Assembly (NCBI GenBank): GCA_023897205.1
Contig: JAHWDD010000004.1
Location: 4,402,001 to 4,466,000 of the forward strand
Length of the DNA stretch: 64,000 nt
Direction: 5' to 3'
Origin: Exophiala sp. HKRS030
Lineage: Eukaryota; Ascomycota; Eurotiomycetes; Chaetothyriales; Herpotrichiellaceae
Below are positions 54,733-64,000 of this stretch, piece by piece. Both the position numbers and the translations under genes were made by a program. Within the stretch, counting starts at the first letter, position 1, and each line of letters begins with the position of its first letter. The notes under the pieces are model-generated. The model searched no databases, was not told the origin of the DNA, and saw only the letters and a list, made by a program, of their open reading frames with translations.

Positions 54733-55136
54733 GATTTGAAACCAGCAATCCCTTATTTCCGTTGGATTGTATTTAGACAACTCCAATGAGGAGGACTCGT
54801 ATCGCTCTTTAAAGTAGAAGATATTATATTACCGTGAGAGTTGTTCGTCGATTGTGCTCGGAAACAACACCGTCAGAACTTCGGAATAATGTACCTCCGT
54901 GGTATTTATCCGCGAAAAAGCGGCGCGAAAAAGTGCTCCAGAATCTGTTGCGAAAACTCCGCGATTTCTCGACATTCCCCGCCTCCACCTTGATTCTCCG
55001 AACCAACATCTCGGGAATCCAGCAAGGTTGATCAAATGTAGCAGCTGACTTGTGTAGTCACAAAGAGGGCATCATCATCATCATCGTCATCATCATCAGC
55101 ATAGACTTTGTTGAAAAAGAAAAATCGGATGTGACT
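54733..55136. other. Divergent promoter of the TIGR04076 gene and the regulator
   Basis: About 400 bp, including an (ATC)n-like run near 55071-55100 just upstream of the regulator ATG. No gene seen. Confidence 0.5.
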
Positions 55137-57357
55137 ATGGCACAGGACGATGGCGGTCCACAACGAGTCCAGTTCTCTAGCTGCGACGAGTGTAGGAGGT
55201 CACGAGTCAGATGCGATGCAGGGAGGATGCGACGAAGCAACAACAGCAACACCGATGACGCGGTCGCTTCAACTCAAAAGTCATGTACGAGATGTCTGAA
55301 TCGACAGCGAGACTGTACGTTCGAGGTAAGACACACAACTCTGTTGGCTTGAAGCAAGGAGAAGCAAAGGCTACTAGCGTTCGAGGACGAGCTGATGTCG
55401 TTTCCACAGTGGCTTAAGCGGAGGGCTTTCACCACTGGCACAACACATTATCGAACCAAAGGTCGAGACCAGTCTAGACAAACAGAGAGCGACAACAATA
55501 CCTCTGACCCTAAAGAAATCACTCTGGGTCGCTCCATGTCCGAACTGAGTGAACCTCCTGGGTAGGGTCACACTGAAACCATCTGCGCTGAATTTGTTTC
55601 TTTGGCTCTGACACATCAATTTCAGGGTGGACTGGACCTGGCCGGCCAGAGATTCTATGCAATCTCAGACAAGCCTTGCCGCGGATGAGCTTGACAACAT
55701 GACTGACACGCGCTGGCTGCATGCAATCTATGAGACTGTCTTTGAGACTGTCATTGGCTCATGGCTGGGCAAATATAGCAATCCGTTCGCGTAAGTGGCC
55801 CCTTGCCGGTTCTCGACGCGCTCCTACCTGACAGCAACCAGATTCGGCGAACATAGTCTCTCCGACATGTGCGTGAGTGTACATCAGCTGTGTCGCCGTC
55901 TTGATAAATGGATGGACGAAGATTGGGAGAGCCCTGCGGCCATGCTGGAGCTCGGTCGTTCAGTAGATAGTGCTCGGCGTGAAAGAGATCTTCAGATCGA
56001 CCAGTGCCTCGATCATGCGATCGAAGCGTTTGCCGCTCGTTGGCTGCCGCTAGTCGCGCAATCGCAAGCGCAGAGACTCGCGTCCGATGAAGTCATCAGG
56101 ACTCTCTGGCGACGCGCCCACAAAGACATGCTGAGGGTCATCAATCGGCCGTCGTACCGGTCCATGCTGACATTACTGCTGTTTGCTCTGACACCCATTC
56201 CGGCCGGCATCTCAGAAGAGGAAGAGCTGGATCGGGTTCCTGGGCAGGTTTGTGTACACGCCGCTCTTCAACAGATTCAAGAGCTGCGTGCTCATCAACG
56301 AAGTCTTCGGTTCAACGGCAACCGGATCAACCTCGATATTCCCGCCCGTGCTCCGGGTACAAGTCCCCATTCAATGGCAACCGCGAACTTTATCAACGCC
56401 GAGAGCACTGCGTATTGGGCCGCTCTCACCTTCGACACGTCGGCATCCCTGACCTTGAGTTGTAAGCCGTTGCTCTCCTCAGGCTTGTTTGGCTTCGAAT
56501 CCGAATCATCCTGGCGCTTGGTCCGCACCTGCCTGGAGATATTCCGTGATATGACCAAAGACTGGAACGACTCGGACTTTGAGATGACCGACGAAAAGGC
56601 CAATCAAGTCATCGCCGCTGGCGCTGCCTGGAAATTGCTGGTGTGGAAGCTGACAGCCAATATGAAGGAGTCGCTACGAGATGGTCACGACGAAGCAGAG
56701 GTTAGCAGGGCTTTCAGTCTCGTTTCGGAAGCCATCGATCAGTTCAACATGACGTACCGTGGCTTATTGGAGGCTTGTCAGAGACGCATCCAGTTCTTCG
56801 GACAGGAGACGAAGCTCCGGTGGTGTAAGTGGACGAATGTGGTGCCTTTGTGTGGCCATCCCGCTGACAGCCTCCCAGATGAATTGATGTTGCATTACAA
56901 TCTGTCCATTCTGATGCTGGTTGATATGATTGCCGCAACCGACCGTCACGACCTCTTGACCAGATTTTCCGCCAAAAGAGTCGATGCTGAGAGCGCGGTG
57001 TTGAATAGTTTAATGTTCGGATTGACCAACAGGTACACTGTGCAGATCCAATCGGACGACGCCACGGTCAATTCTAAATTGTCCAATGCCCAAGTACCGA
57101 CCTTCACGTCGTCACTTGTCGCCATCGACCCCTATGCGCATCATGCCGTTGCTGCGGTGAAGCTAATGCAGAAAGCTATAGACAGGGACTTTGCCGGTGG
57201 GAAAATCAGCGCCGATGCGTATCGGAGCTTGCTCTCCACGCTTACGCAGACGCTTGACCAGCTTCCTCAAGGGTCAAAGTCGGTACAAATTATTCGAGCC
57301 GATCTTGCCAGGGTGGAAGTTGCCTCGCAACCATTATATGCGATAAACGGAACCTGA
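55137..57357 (+). CDS. Zn(II)2Cys6 transcription factor
   Basis: Nuclear regulator; four exons: 55137-55325, 55410-55561, 55626-55790, 55842-57357 (673 residues). The binuclear zinc cluster is at residues 16-60: CDECRRSRVRC, then CTRCLNRQRDC. Cys26 and Cys50 are separated by 23 residues (SNNSNTDD-containing insert), clearly longer than the usual loop of about 5-12. The exon-2 linker is polar and Ser/Thr-rich. The remaining ~550 residues are helical with WLHAIYETVFETVIGSWLG and DWESPAAMLELGRSVDSARRERDLQ, resembling the fungal-specific regulatory region of such factors; this lineage looks like the ARCA-like group. Neighbouring reductases and permease are plausible targets. Confidence 0.9.
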
Positions 57358-58717
57358 CACCGGGTTTCCCTGCTTTTAGATATCGGCATTCCCGGCAGTC
57401 AAGCCGGGCAAAGAAGCCGAGCCTCCTCGGTGAACGAGGGCGCTTTCCCCGGATTTCAGTCACGGCGAGAGATGGTTCCGGAACCTCCGTAATGGATTCC
57501 GAGCACGCATCCGCACTGGAACAAGCCGTGAACCGTTGGGAGCTGGCCATTGCTGTATCTACAAGGACAGCCAAAGCCCAGAGAAGAGATGCCCGCTCTC
57601 CGACACTGGGACGAACTCGCATCCGTGGTATGGACATTTTCGCGTACGGCAGCTTACCAAACAAGAGAGTGCAAGAGGATCGGCTTGGTTGCCCCAGGTG
57701 TGGGTGAAACCCCAGATTTGATCCGCCCGTCCTTGTAAAATCGTGGCTAATTGGGGGTTATCGGATGCGGATCCATTGACGACCCCCAAATCTGATCACC
57801 AGCAAAGTGGTGCACGGGGAAATTATTCACCATTGGCATCATCAGGTGCTTTCGCTCGCCCACGTCCTATCTGGACTTTTCAAAAAGGATCAATGTTCCC
57901 AGCTCCCCCGGAAGCGAAACCCATGCAATCGGCAATTCATCATGCGCCCAAAAATGGCAAATCTAGCCGTTGGTTCAGTGGACATCGACTTGCCCTGTCA
58001 CCAGAGAAGTAATGACGCATGGCGAACATGTCATGATATCAAACCGTCGAGCACTCGCCTTTGGGTTTTTGGCAAACGACCACTTACAAGAGGTGGTGGC
58101 TTTCCGCCAAAAGGCTTGGGTCACATTCTTGAAATCCTGATCGTCCTATCCGCCACCAATCAGCTTTCGACAAATCGATACCTTAAACGTCGACTCAGGT
58201 CTTGGCTCGGAACCGATGGGCGATTGAGCAACTCCTATCATCATCCAGGTCTTCGAACATGTTGGTACGACGATATTTCACATGTTGGAGGGAAAGTCTA
58301 GACCTCGTTGGATTGGTTTCGGATACCCTGATGTACTGTATGGGATCTATCAACACAGGTACACCTGCACGTGTCTCGTCTCGCAGGCCCAGGGAACGAC
58401 TATGGTTCCGATGAAGCTGCCACGCTTTCGTCACGCTGATCCATTCGGATACACGCTGCTTAGAGAGGCACATTCTTCGAAAGGTGAAGTTACTTTGCAG
58501 GTCTTCGATACAATTTCGTTGATGTGTCATCAAAGATACAATCTGTCAGGAGCCATAGACGACGAGTGTCATTCTTGTGACCGAATTCAAAACCGCCGAC
58601 AACTTCTCTATCATATTGCCAGTCTCAGAGACGAAATCTCCTAAACTTTCCCATCCCGTCTCTCAAGCACGACCCTGTCCAGTTCATTCAACTTGTTCCT
58701 CCTCTCTTGTTCAGCTC
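57358..58717. other. Intergenic: convergent region, regulator and MFS permease
   Basis: About 1.36 kb without a supportable gene. Frames such as plus 57807-58301 (164 codons) lack family resemblance and biased codon use. A paired similar block (CCCAGATTTGATC at 57711-57723 and CCCAAATCTGATC at 57785-57797) is seen. Confidence 0.5.
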
Positions 58718-60669
58718 TCAAAGAGTATATCTGAAGGATGGACTTCTGTCGCCCAAATCAGACAATTCTGCATCTGTCAGGCCATGTGCCTCTCCACTCC
58801 TCTCTCTCTTCGCATTGATACGTCCATAGGAGATCCGTAAGACCAGGACGGCGACCAATCCCATCACCACGAAGCCGAGTTCTAGCCCGTGACCGAGCAA
58901 AAACTTTGGCTTGTCTTTGGCCCGATAGAAATTACTGGCCATGGCACCGCCGACTATTGACCGTGTTTGTCAGTTTTTTTTTCCACGACGCTCGCGAGTC
59001 TGCAAAGCAAGCCGGAGTAACAACTTACGGTTACCGAGTCCGATCTGCATCGCCATACCAGCAGCCCTCTTGTAGCTCCCCGCCAAATTGTTGGCGATCC
59101 AAGTGACGTTCTGTGGGAAGGCGGGATAGATACCACAGACCGCGATGAAGATACCCGCGTACACCACGCCCGGTACGCCGCCGACCGCTGAAGCGGCAAT
59201 CGTCATGACAAAGCCAACCAGGATGACGCACATGGGCACAAAGACGTAGACCCAACGAGCGGCCCCCCGTCTCACGCCTCGGTCGGACAGCCAGCAAAGA
59301 ACGACGGCGAGAACGGCCGCGGTTATGTATATAGGGATCGTGAGAAGTTGGGCGGTGGTTGACTTGTATCCCAGATCTGCGATGATGGTGGGAAGGAAAA
59401 AGGAGATGCCGTACAAGGGACAAACGATACCCCAGTACATGAACAGACTGACATAGAGTTGCCAATCGGAAAGGGCTGTGCGTGGGGGGTTGGTTTCCAA
59501 TGTCAGCATAATTCTCAGTTTCCCACGCCTTTTGTGGTACGGAACGACGACCGACGATCGACGACGACGACGACGACTTACCTCTAGTGACATACTTCCA
59601 CTCAAAGTGGTCACTCTCAGCAATGGCTCTTCCACTCTTCTTGCTTCCCTGGTACTTCAACCGGTGCACGACCCAAGCCTTTTCCTCGACGGTCAAGAAG
59701 GAGGCCGTGTCTGGGAAATCGTGCAGAAGGAAAAATGCGGCGATTGCGGCCAAGACGGTCACCAGTCCTTCGAGGATAAAGATCCATCTCCAGCCTGCGT
59801 AACCTCCGACGCCGTCCATTTTGGAAATTGCGTATGCCTGCGGGTGCGGGAATGAGTACTCACGCGACACCAAAGATGGACGTGGGGGAGGTCCAACTCA
59901 CCAATAAACCGGAAAAGGCTCCCGCCACGCTTGCAGCACTGAAGAAAAGACCCTGACGGAACGCGAGCTCGTCCGTGCAGTACCACATGGTGAGGTAATA
60001 GGCGACACCCGGGTACAGACCTGCCTCGGCCAATCCCAGGAAGATTCGAGCGATCAAGAGACCATGATAGTTTTGGACGCAACCCATGAGTGTCATGACG
60101 GTCCTGTACGGTGGTTGTTGTTGCATGTCAGCACGAGTTTTACCAGAGGACCTCTTTTGTCAATGTCAATTCTCGAAACTCACCCCCAAGCCACCATTAT
60201 AGTGGGCAACCAAACCGACGGTTTGAATCGTTTCAGCAAAAGGTTGCTAGGTATTTCAAAAGCCGAATAACTGAAGAAGAAAACTGTCGCGCACAGGCTG
60301 TACTGGGTTCCCGAGAGGTTGAGGTCGTCTTCCATGCCGGCGATTTTGGCGTTTCCGATGTTTCCGCGGTCGAGGAAGGACAGAAGGTACAACAGGGCCA
60401 ACATGGGGATCAGGCGCAAGTCCATCTTACGGAGTGTCTTGCGTGGATCGACGTCGGTGATGTCGATTCCATCTCCCGTCCAGCTTGGGTCGTGATGTTT
60501 GGTATCGGCCTGTTCAAGCTCATGGAAGAGACGACGAAATTAGTTTCTTGTGTGTCTGTTTGAGATGAGAAAAGGAGTAGGAGAAGGGACATACAATGAC
60601 ATGTTCGAGCTTCTCATCATTGTCGACGCCGAGCTTCACCTCTTGATCATGTACATTCATCTTGTCCAT
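58718..60669 (-). CDS. MFS permease of the anion:cation symporter (Dal5/allantoate) family
   Basis: Plasma-membrane uptake permease; the family takes organic anions such as allantoate, nicotinate, pantothenate and tartrate. Six exons: 60595-60669, 60184-60509, 59902-60103, 59582-59837, 59029-59475, 58718-58953 (513 residues). Seen: the first helix YLLSFLDRGNIGNAKIAGM, TVFFFSYSAFEIPSNLLLKRFKPS, LIARIFLGLAEAGLYPGVAYYLTMWY, GGYAGWRWIFILEG and a second half with CGIYPAFPQNVTWIANNLAG. All introns have GT..AG ends and agree in phase. Exon 2 start (ADTKHHDPSW) is the least certain border. Close to the Zn2Cys6 regulator, which may control it. Confidence 0.92.
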
Positions 60670-61942
60670 GATCACCGCGAGGGGGTCCTTGTGGGCAAAG
60701 GAGAAACAAGAAAAAACTATCTCAGGAAGGGGAGAGAGGGAGCGTGAGAGGTACAAAAAGGGTAAATCAGGTAGTAGGAGTCGTAGGAGTTACTTGGTCG
60801 CTTTGTTGAATACCGAGGGAGGGGGGGTAGGACGTTGATATTTATATTCTTTTCTTGGTATTCCGCTTTCGAGATACCGAGCAACCTTGTATGGCTGTAA
60901 TGGGATGGAGTAGTATTCTAGACGAAGCCTTTTTAGCTTTTGGTTTTTTTTTTGGTCTGGGAGAGAAGCACGTTTGATCCGTTGGATTTGATCGTATCAT
61001 CACATGCTTTATCATAATTGAGATCAAAGGTTCTAAGTCGTGGGGTCCCCGCCAAATCAGGAACCACGATCCGCATGAGGGAGAGAGTTGGAAACACGTT
61101 CCAAGGGTCAATCAAGGTTTTGGTGGTTTCCATCGGTTCCGAAGATCCTTGTCTTTTCGTGTGGCAAATGATGTTCTTCTCTTTTATCTCGCTCGCCTCG
61201 CTCGGGGGGTTTGAACCACGCTCAAGGAAGCGAGGATAGCGATTGATACTAACGGAGTATGGAGGTCGGTGATCGAATACGGCAAATGACAATGACCAGT
61301 AATGAGCGACGGTTTGTTTTCCTTCTACACGAACGATGATAAGTCATTTGATTTGTTTCGTCCAAGGGGGTAGTGGAAATTTGGCAGTTCAACATTTCTA
61401 CAAAGTATTAATTTCAACAGAAGGGTTCGACTCGCTTAAAAGTCACGCCACCAGTCACGAGTGTTACTACCTACTGGACCATGTACGGAGTACGGAGTAC
61501 GGAGTATACCTACCTGGTTGTCAAATAAGATGGTGTACTCGTAATAGTAATGACAATGGACCATCCAAAAGTAGCGAGAGACAAAAGGTACGACGAGTAT
61601 GCGTCTTTGGGTAAAGATCCATCTGGTGTCAATCCTCACCTCAGAGCTGCATAGTTGTAGTCAAGTATCCAAAGATCGAGGGCCGTGTGATATCGAACAT
61701 TCTTGCGATTCTCGGAAGTAAAAACAACAACGCCACCGAATGAATTTTTGTAGTCGATACCAATACACATTCCAGCAACTAACTTTCCAGGACAAGACAC
61801 TGGTAAGTCATTCTCATAACCATTCAATGGTTCAAGAAAGCCACCCACTCAAGGCAACCGTCCAAAACCGACCGACCAGATTTGATTTGAGCCACTTCAA
61901 CCTACTTGACCTTACTCAATCCCGAGGGAATTCTTTGTGCCT
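60670..61942. other. Intergenic: permease promoter and reductase 3' region
   Basis: About 1.27 kb. It contains a triple TACGGAG array (61484-61506), an AACGGAGTA near 61253 and homopolymer runs near 60822-60831 and 60944-60952. No gene seen. Confidence 0.5.
61484..61506. repeat. Triple tandem TACGGAG
   Basis: TACGGAG repeated three times and closed by TA, giving three overlapping TACGGAGTA words with period 7. The same word occurs singly at other intergenic sites of the window. Confidence 0.9.
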
Positions 61943-63473
61943 TCATAGCGAAGCATTGATCTTTGTGGTCACGGGCTTGACCTCGACCATTAGTTTGCCT
62001 ATTTCATACGTGTAACACATTAGCAAAAACACGAACTCTTTTTAGGGTCGACAGCAATGGATGGTCCCTATTTTCTCACCTGTATTGATTCCATTGTACA
62101 AATCCCTCAACGCCTCCTCAGCCTTGACTAGACCACCCTTGACCACGGTCTCTTTTCTTTTAATCTTACCCTCCGATAACCATTGACTTAGATCTTGAAG
62201 AGCTCGTGGATATTCCTTTTCATAATCGAAGACGATGAAACCTTCCATTCTTTGTATTGTCAGTAACCACAACCTTCACAGTCAGAAAGAAAGAAGCACA
62301 CGTACCGGATCCTCATTGAGATGATCATCAAGTAATTCTGAAAGGAGTCTGTCAGCCACTCGAGTCCTTTTTCAGATTACCAGACTATGACATGTACAAA
62401 CCTTTGGCCCTTGGGGTTTCGAAGTGTTGTATTGTGATATTCCTGTAAAGTATCTCTCGTCAGTCTGTCTAGAAACCCCCCTCGGAAACAAAGTCGATGT
62501 ATGAGTATGACATACCACCACACATGACAAATCTAGCATGAGGTTTGGCTCTTCCCAAAGCCATATCGAGAATCTCACCACCGACTATCGAGGACTGTAT
62601 TAGCGAGAATACAGTACACGTGAACTGAAACAAGGTCAAAAATCTCACCATTGTCAAAGTAAACGTCGATCAGGTTCTGCTGTAGGTCAGCAACACAGTA
62701 CATCCTCGTATGCACTTGAAGATTTCCAGAAAACTTCTCACCTTGGTTGCGTCTCTGAACTTTTTGGGAAATTCCTTGTCCTTGTAATTCAGAGCCCCGT
62801 CAAATCCAAGCTCTTCGATCAACCATCGACACTTGTCTTCGCTACCGGCGATACCCAATACCGTGGCACCTTTCAACTTGGCGATTTGTCCCACCACGCT
62901 ACCCGTGGCACCTGCGGCACCGGATACGACGACAAAGTCACCTGCCTTGACCTTTCCGACGTCCAAGATACCAAAGTAAGCCGTCAAACCGGTGAGACCT
63001 AGATTTTTTTGGGGAGGTCGATCAGTAAAATACGCATAAAACATACACACCACATGAACATGATTCGACATACCAAGTACGCTGAGGGTATCCGTCAAAT
63101 GGGCGCCTTTCGGTAACGTCGTCTTTTGTAGTTCCTTGGCCTCGCAGACTTTCAATTCCCTCCAACCGACGGTACCCGCCGCGTAACTACCCACGGGAAA
63201 GGACGAGTTTCTGCTCTCCTTGACCGTACCGACGGCGTACCCACGCATGACTTCACCGATCCGAACCGGCGGGATGTAAGACCTGGTGTCGTTGAGCCAA
63301 CCTCTCATGGCGGGGTCGATACTGAGGTAGTTGGTCTCGAACAGGACCTGGCCATCTTTGAGGCCGTCGGCCGACGGGACAGGGTTGTCCGAGACGACTT
63401 TGAACGTCTCACCGGCTACGATGTTGTCCTTGGGTCGTTTGGCAAGGACCACAGAGGTGTAAGTTGAAGCCAT
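61943..63473 (-). CDS. NADP-dependent oxidoreductase, MDR/leukotriene B4 dehydrogenase-like
   Basis: Zinc-free medium-chain reductase of the LTB4DH/2-alkenal reductase branch, reducing activated C=C bonds with NADPH. Eight exons: 63074-63473, 62742-62998, 62649-62679, 62516-62584, 62402-62442, 62306-62337, 62080-62249, 61943-61998 (351 residues). Very short exons of 31-69 nt restore the family pattern: ATK/QNLIDVYFDN/VGGEILDMALGRAKPHARFVMCGG/ISQYNTSKPQGPK/NYLMIISMRIR/MEGFIVFDY. Seen: SIDPAMRGWLND substrate side, VVSGAAGATGSVVGQ cofactor loop, GIAGSEDKCRWL with Lys for the NADP phosphate, and the last exon GKLMVEVKP. The final exon was chosen over a read-through ending at 62042 because it recovers the normal family C-terminus. 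Confidence 0.9.
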
Positions 63474-64000
63474 GGCCCCTGAAAAATTTCTTGATGGCCC
63501 GAGAGAATCCGGGGGGGGTTGTAAGCAAGCCCTTTGTTTTGCGAAGGCCGTCGACGACTTTCTCGATGAACCCGGTACCAGTAGAAGTTGAGATTGAATT
63601 CGCTAGGTGAAGGGCGAATCAAGTTTGATACTTGGTGATGGAGATTTACAAAGTAAAAACTAGATTCAATGTGATTTACTCCGTATGGTTTTTTTTTTCA
63701 AAACATGGGAAATGTTGTAGTCTGATACCACTGTTGACGAGTACATGTGGATTGTCATGGAACCCATTTTTACCTCGGTTGATCTACCAACTACGATACT
63801 CAGTGGTACAGAATTAATTACATGTAAGCAATTATTTCTACTGTACGGAGTATGTACCCAGTAGAAATCTTTCAATGACATAAGCAATGACGTTATTGTC
63901 AATCTATTCACACAAGTTGCTCTCTGTCGGTGTCCGGCTTCTATATGTCCCTCGAGGATACCTTTACCTCAAGCTGCACGAGTACTTCATCTACTCTTCG
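63474..64000. other. Intergenic at the right edge
   Basis: Upstream region of the oxidoreductase. Exact TACTCCGTA at 63677-63685 and TACGGAGTA at 63844-63852. No gene seen before the window ends. Confidence 0.5.

Noticed and set aside
57807..58301. 164-codon plus-strand frame
   Set aside because: No conserved motifs and no codon bias; likely chance.
61195..61230. GGTTCAAACCC on the minus strand, resembling a tRNA T arm
   Set aside because: The flanking bases do not pair as a T stem and no cloverleaf is formed.
62042..62272. Read-through C-terminus of the oxidoreductase ending at 62042
   Set aside because: Splicing at 62079/61999 restores the family C-terminus (TGKLMVEVKP), while the read-through tail does not resemble it.
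52154..63473. Idea of a secondary-metabolite gene cluster
   Set aside because: No PKS, NRPS, terpene synthase, DMATS or P450 core enzyme is present; only tailoring-type enzymes, a regulator and a permease.

Overview
The window is nuclear DNA of a filamentous ascomycete (Pezizomycotina). The evidence is short introns with GT..AG ends and CTNA-type branch sites, compact gene spacing, and typical filamentous-fungal families: Zn(II)2Cys6 regulator, DUF4048, DUF1749, WSC/DUF1996, GH76, Sid1-like kinase and a pogo/Fot1-type element bearing a RIP-like C-to-T decay pattern. A Eurotiomycete or close relative is plausible, but nothing here fixes the genus. No rRNA, tRNA, CRISPR array or bacterial operon is visible. 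I support 25 protein genes; exon borders were placed by hand from splice signals and reading-frame continuity.

Left part (1-24 kb): an SDR running off the left edge; an ATP-dependent DNA ligase with a probable long C-terminal extension; a second SDR; the plasma-membrane H+-ATPase; an Nrd1/Seb1-type transcription-termination factor; then mitochondrial citrate synthase followed in tandem by the citrate/oxoglutarate carrier Yhm2, so the enzyme making mitochondrial citrate lies beside a carrier that exports it. After a 2.5 kb repeat-bearing gap come a small cysteine-rich secreted protein and, convergent to it, a mitochondrial cysteine-synthase-like enzyme.

Middle (24-42 kb): a Sid1/SepL-like germinal-centre kinase, a DUF4048 protein, a GH76 (DFG5/DCW1-type) wall mannosidase and a TRK potassium transporter, all on the minus strand. 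Then an SDR, a decayed pogo-type transposase whose nonsense codons can all be explained by C-to-T change, and a DHA1-type MFS exporter.

Iron region (42-52 kb): a DUF1749 hydrolase of the SidJ (siderophore esterase) type, a secreted DUF1996 + triple-WSC protein, and the reductive iron uptake pair FTR1 (permease) and FET3 (ferroxidase), transcribed divergently from one 1.2 kb intergenic region. That region holds three exact ATCAGATAA elements, the binding site of fungal GATA-type iron repressors, plus a CCAAT box. This is the best supported functional module in the window.

Right part (52-64 kb): an aldo/keto reductase with an unassigned ~230-residue N-terminal domain, a small TIGR04076-type protein, a Zn(II)2Cys6 regulator with an unusually long zinc-cluster loop, a Dal5-like MFS permease and an eight-exon NADP-dependent ene-reductase-like oxidoreductase. 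Regulator, permease and reductases together suggest a small catabolic or detoxification cluster; its substrate is unknown.
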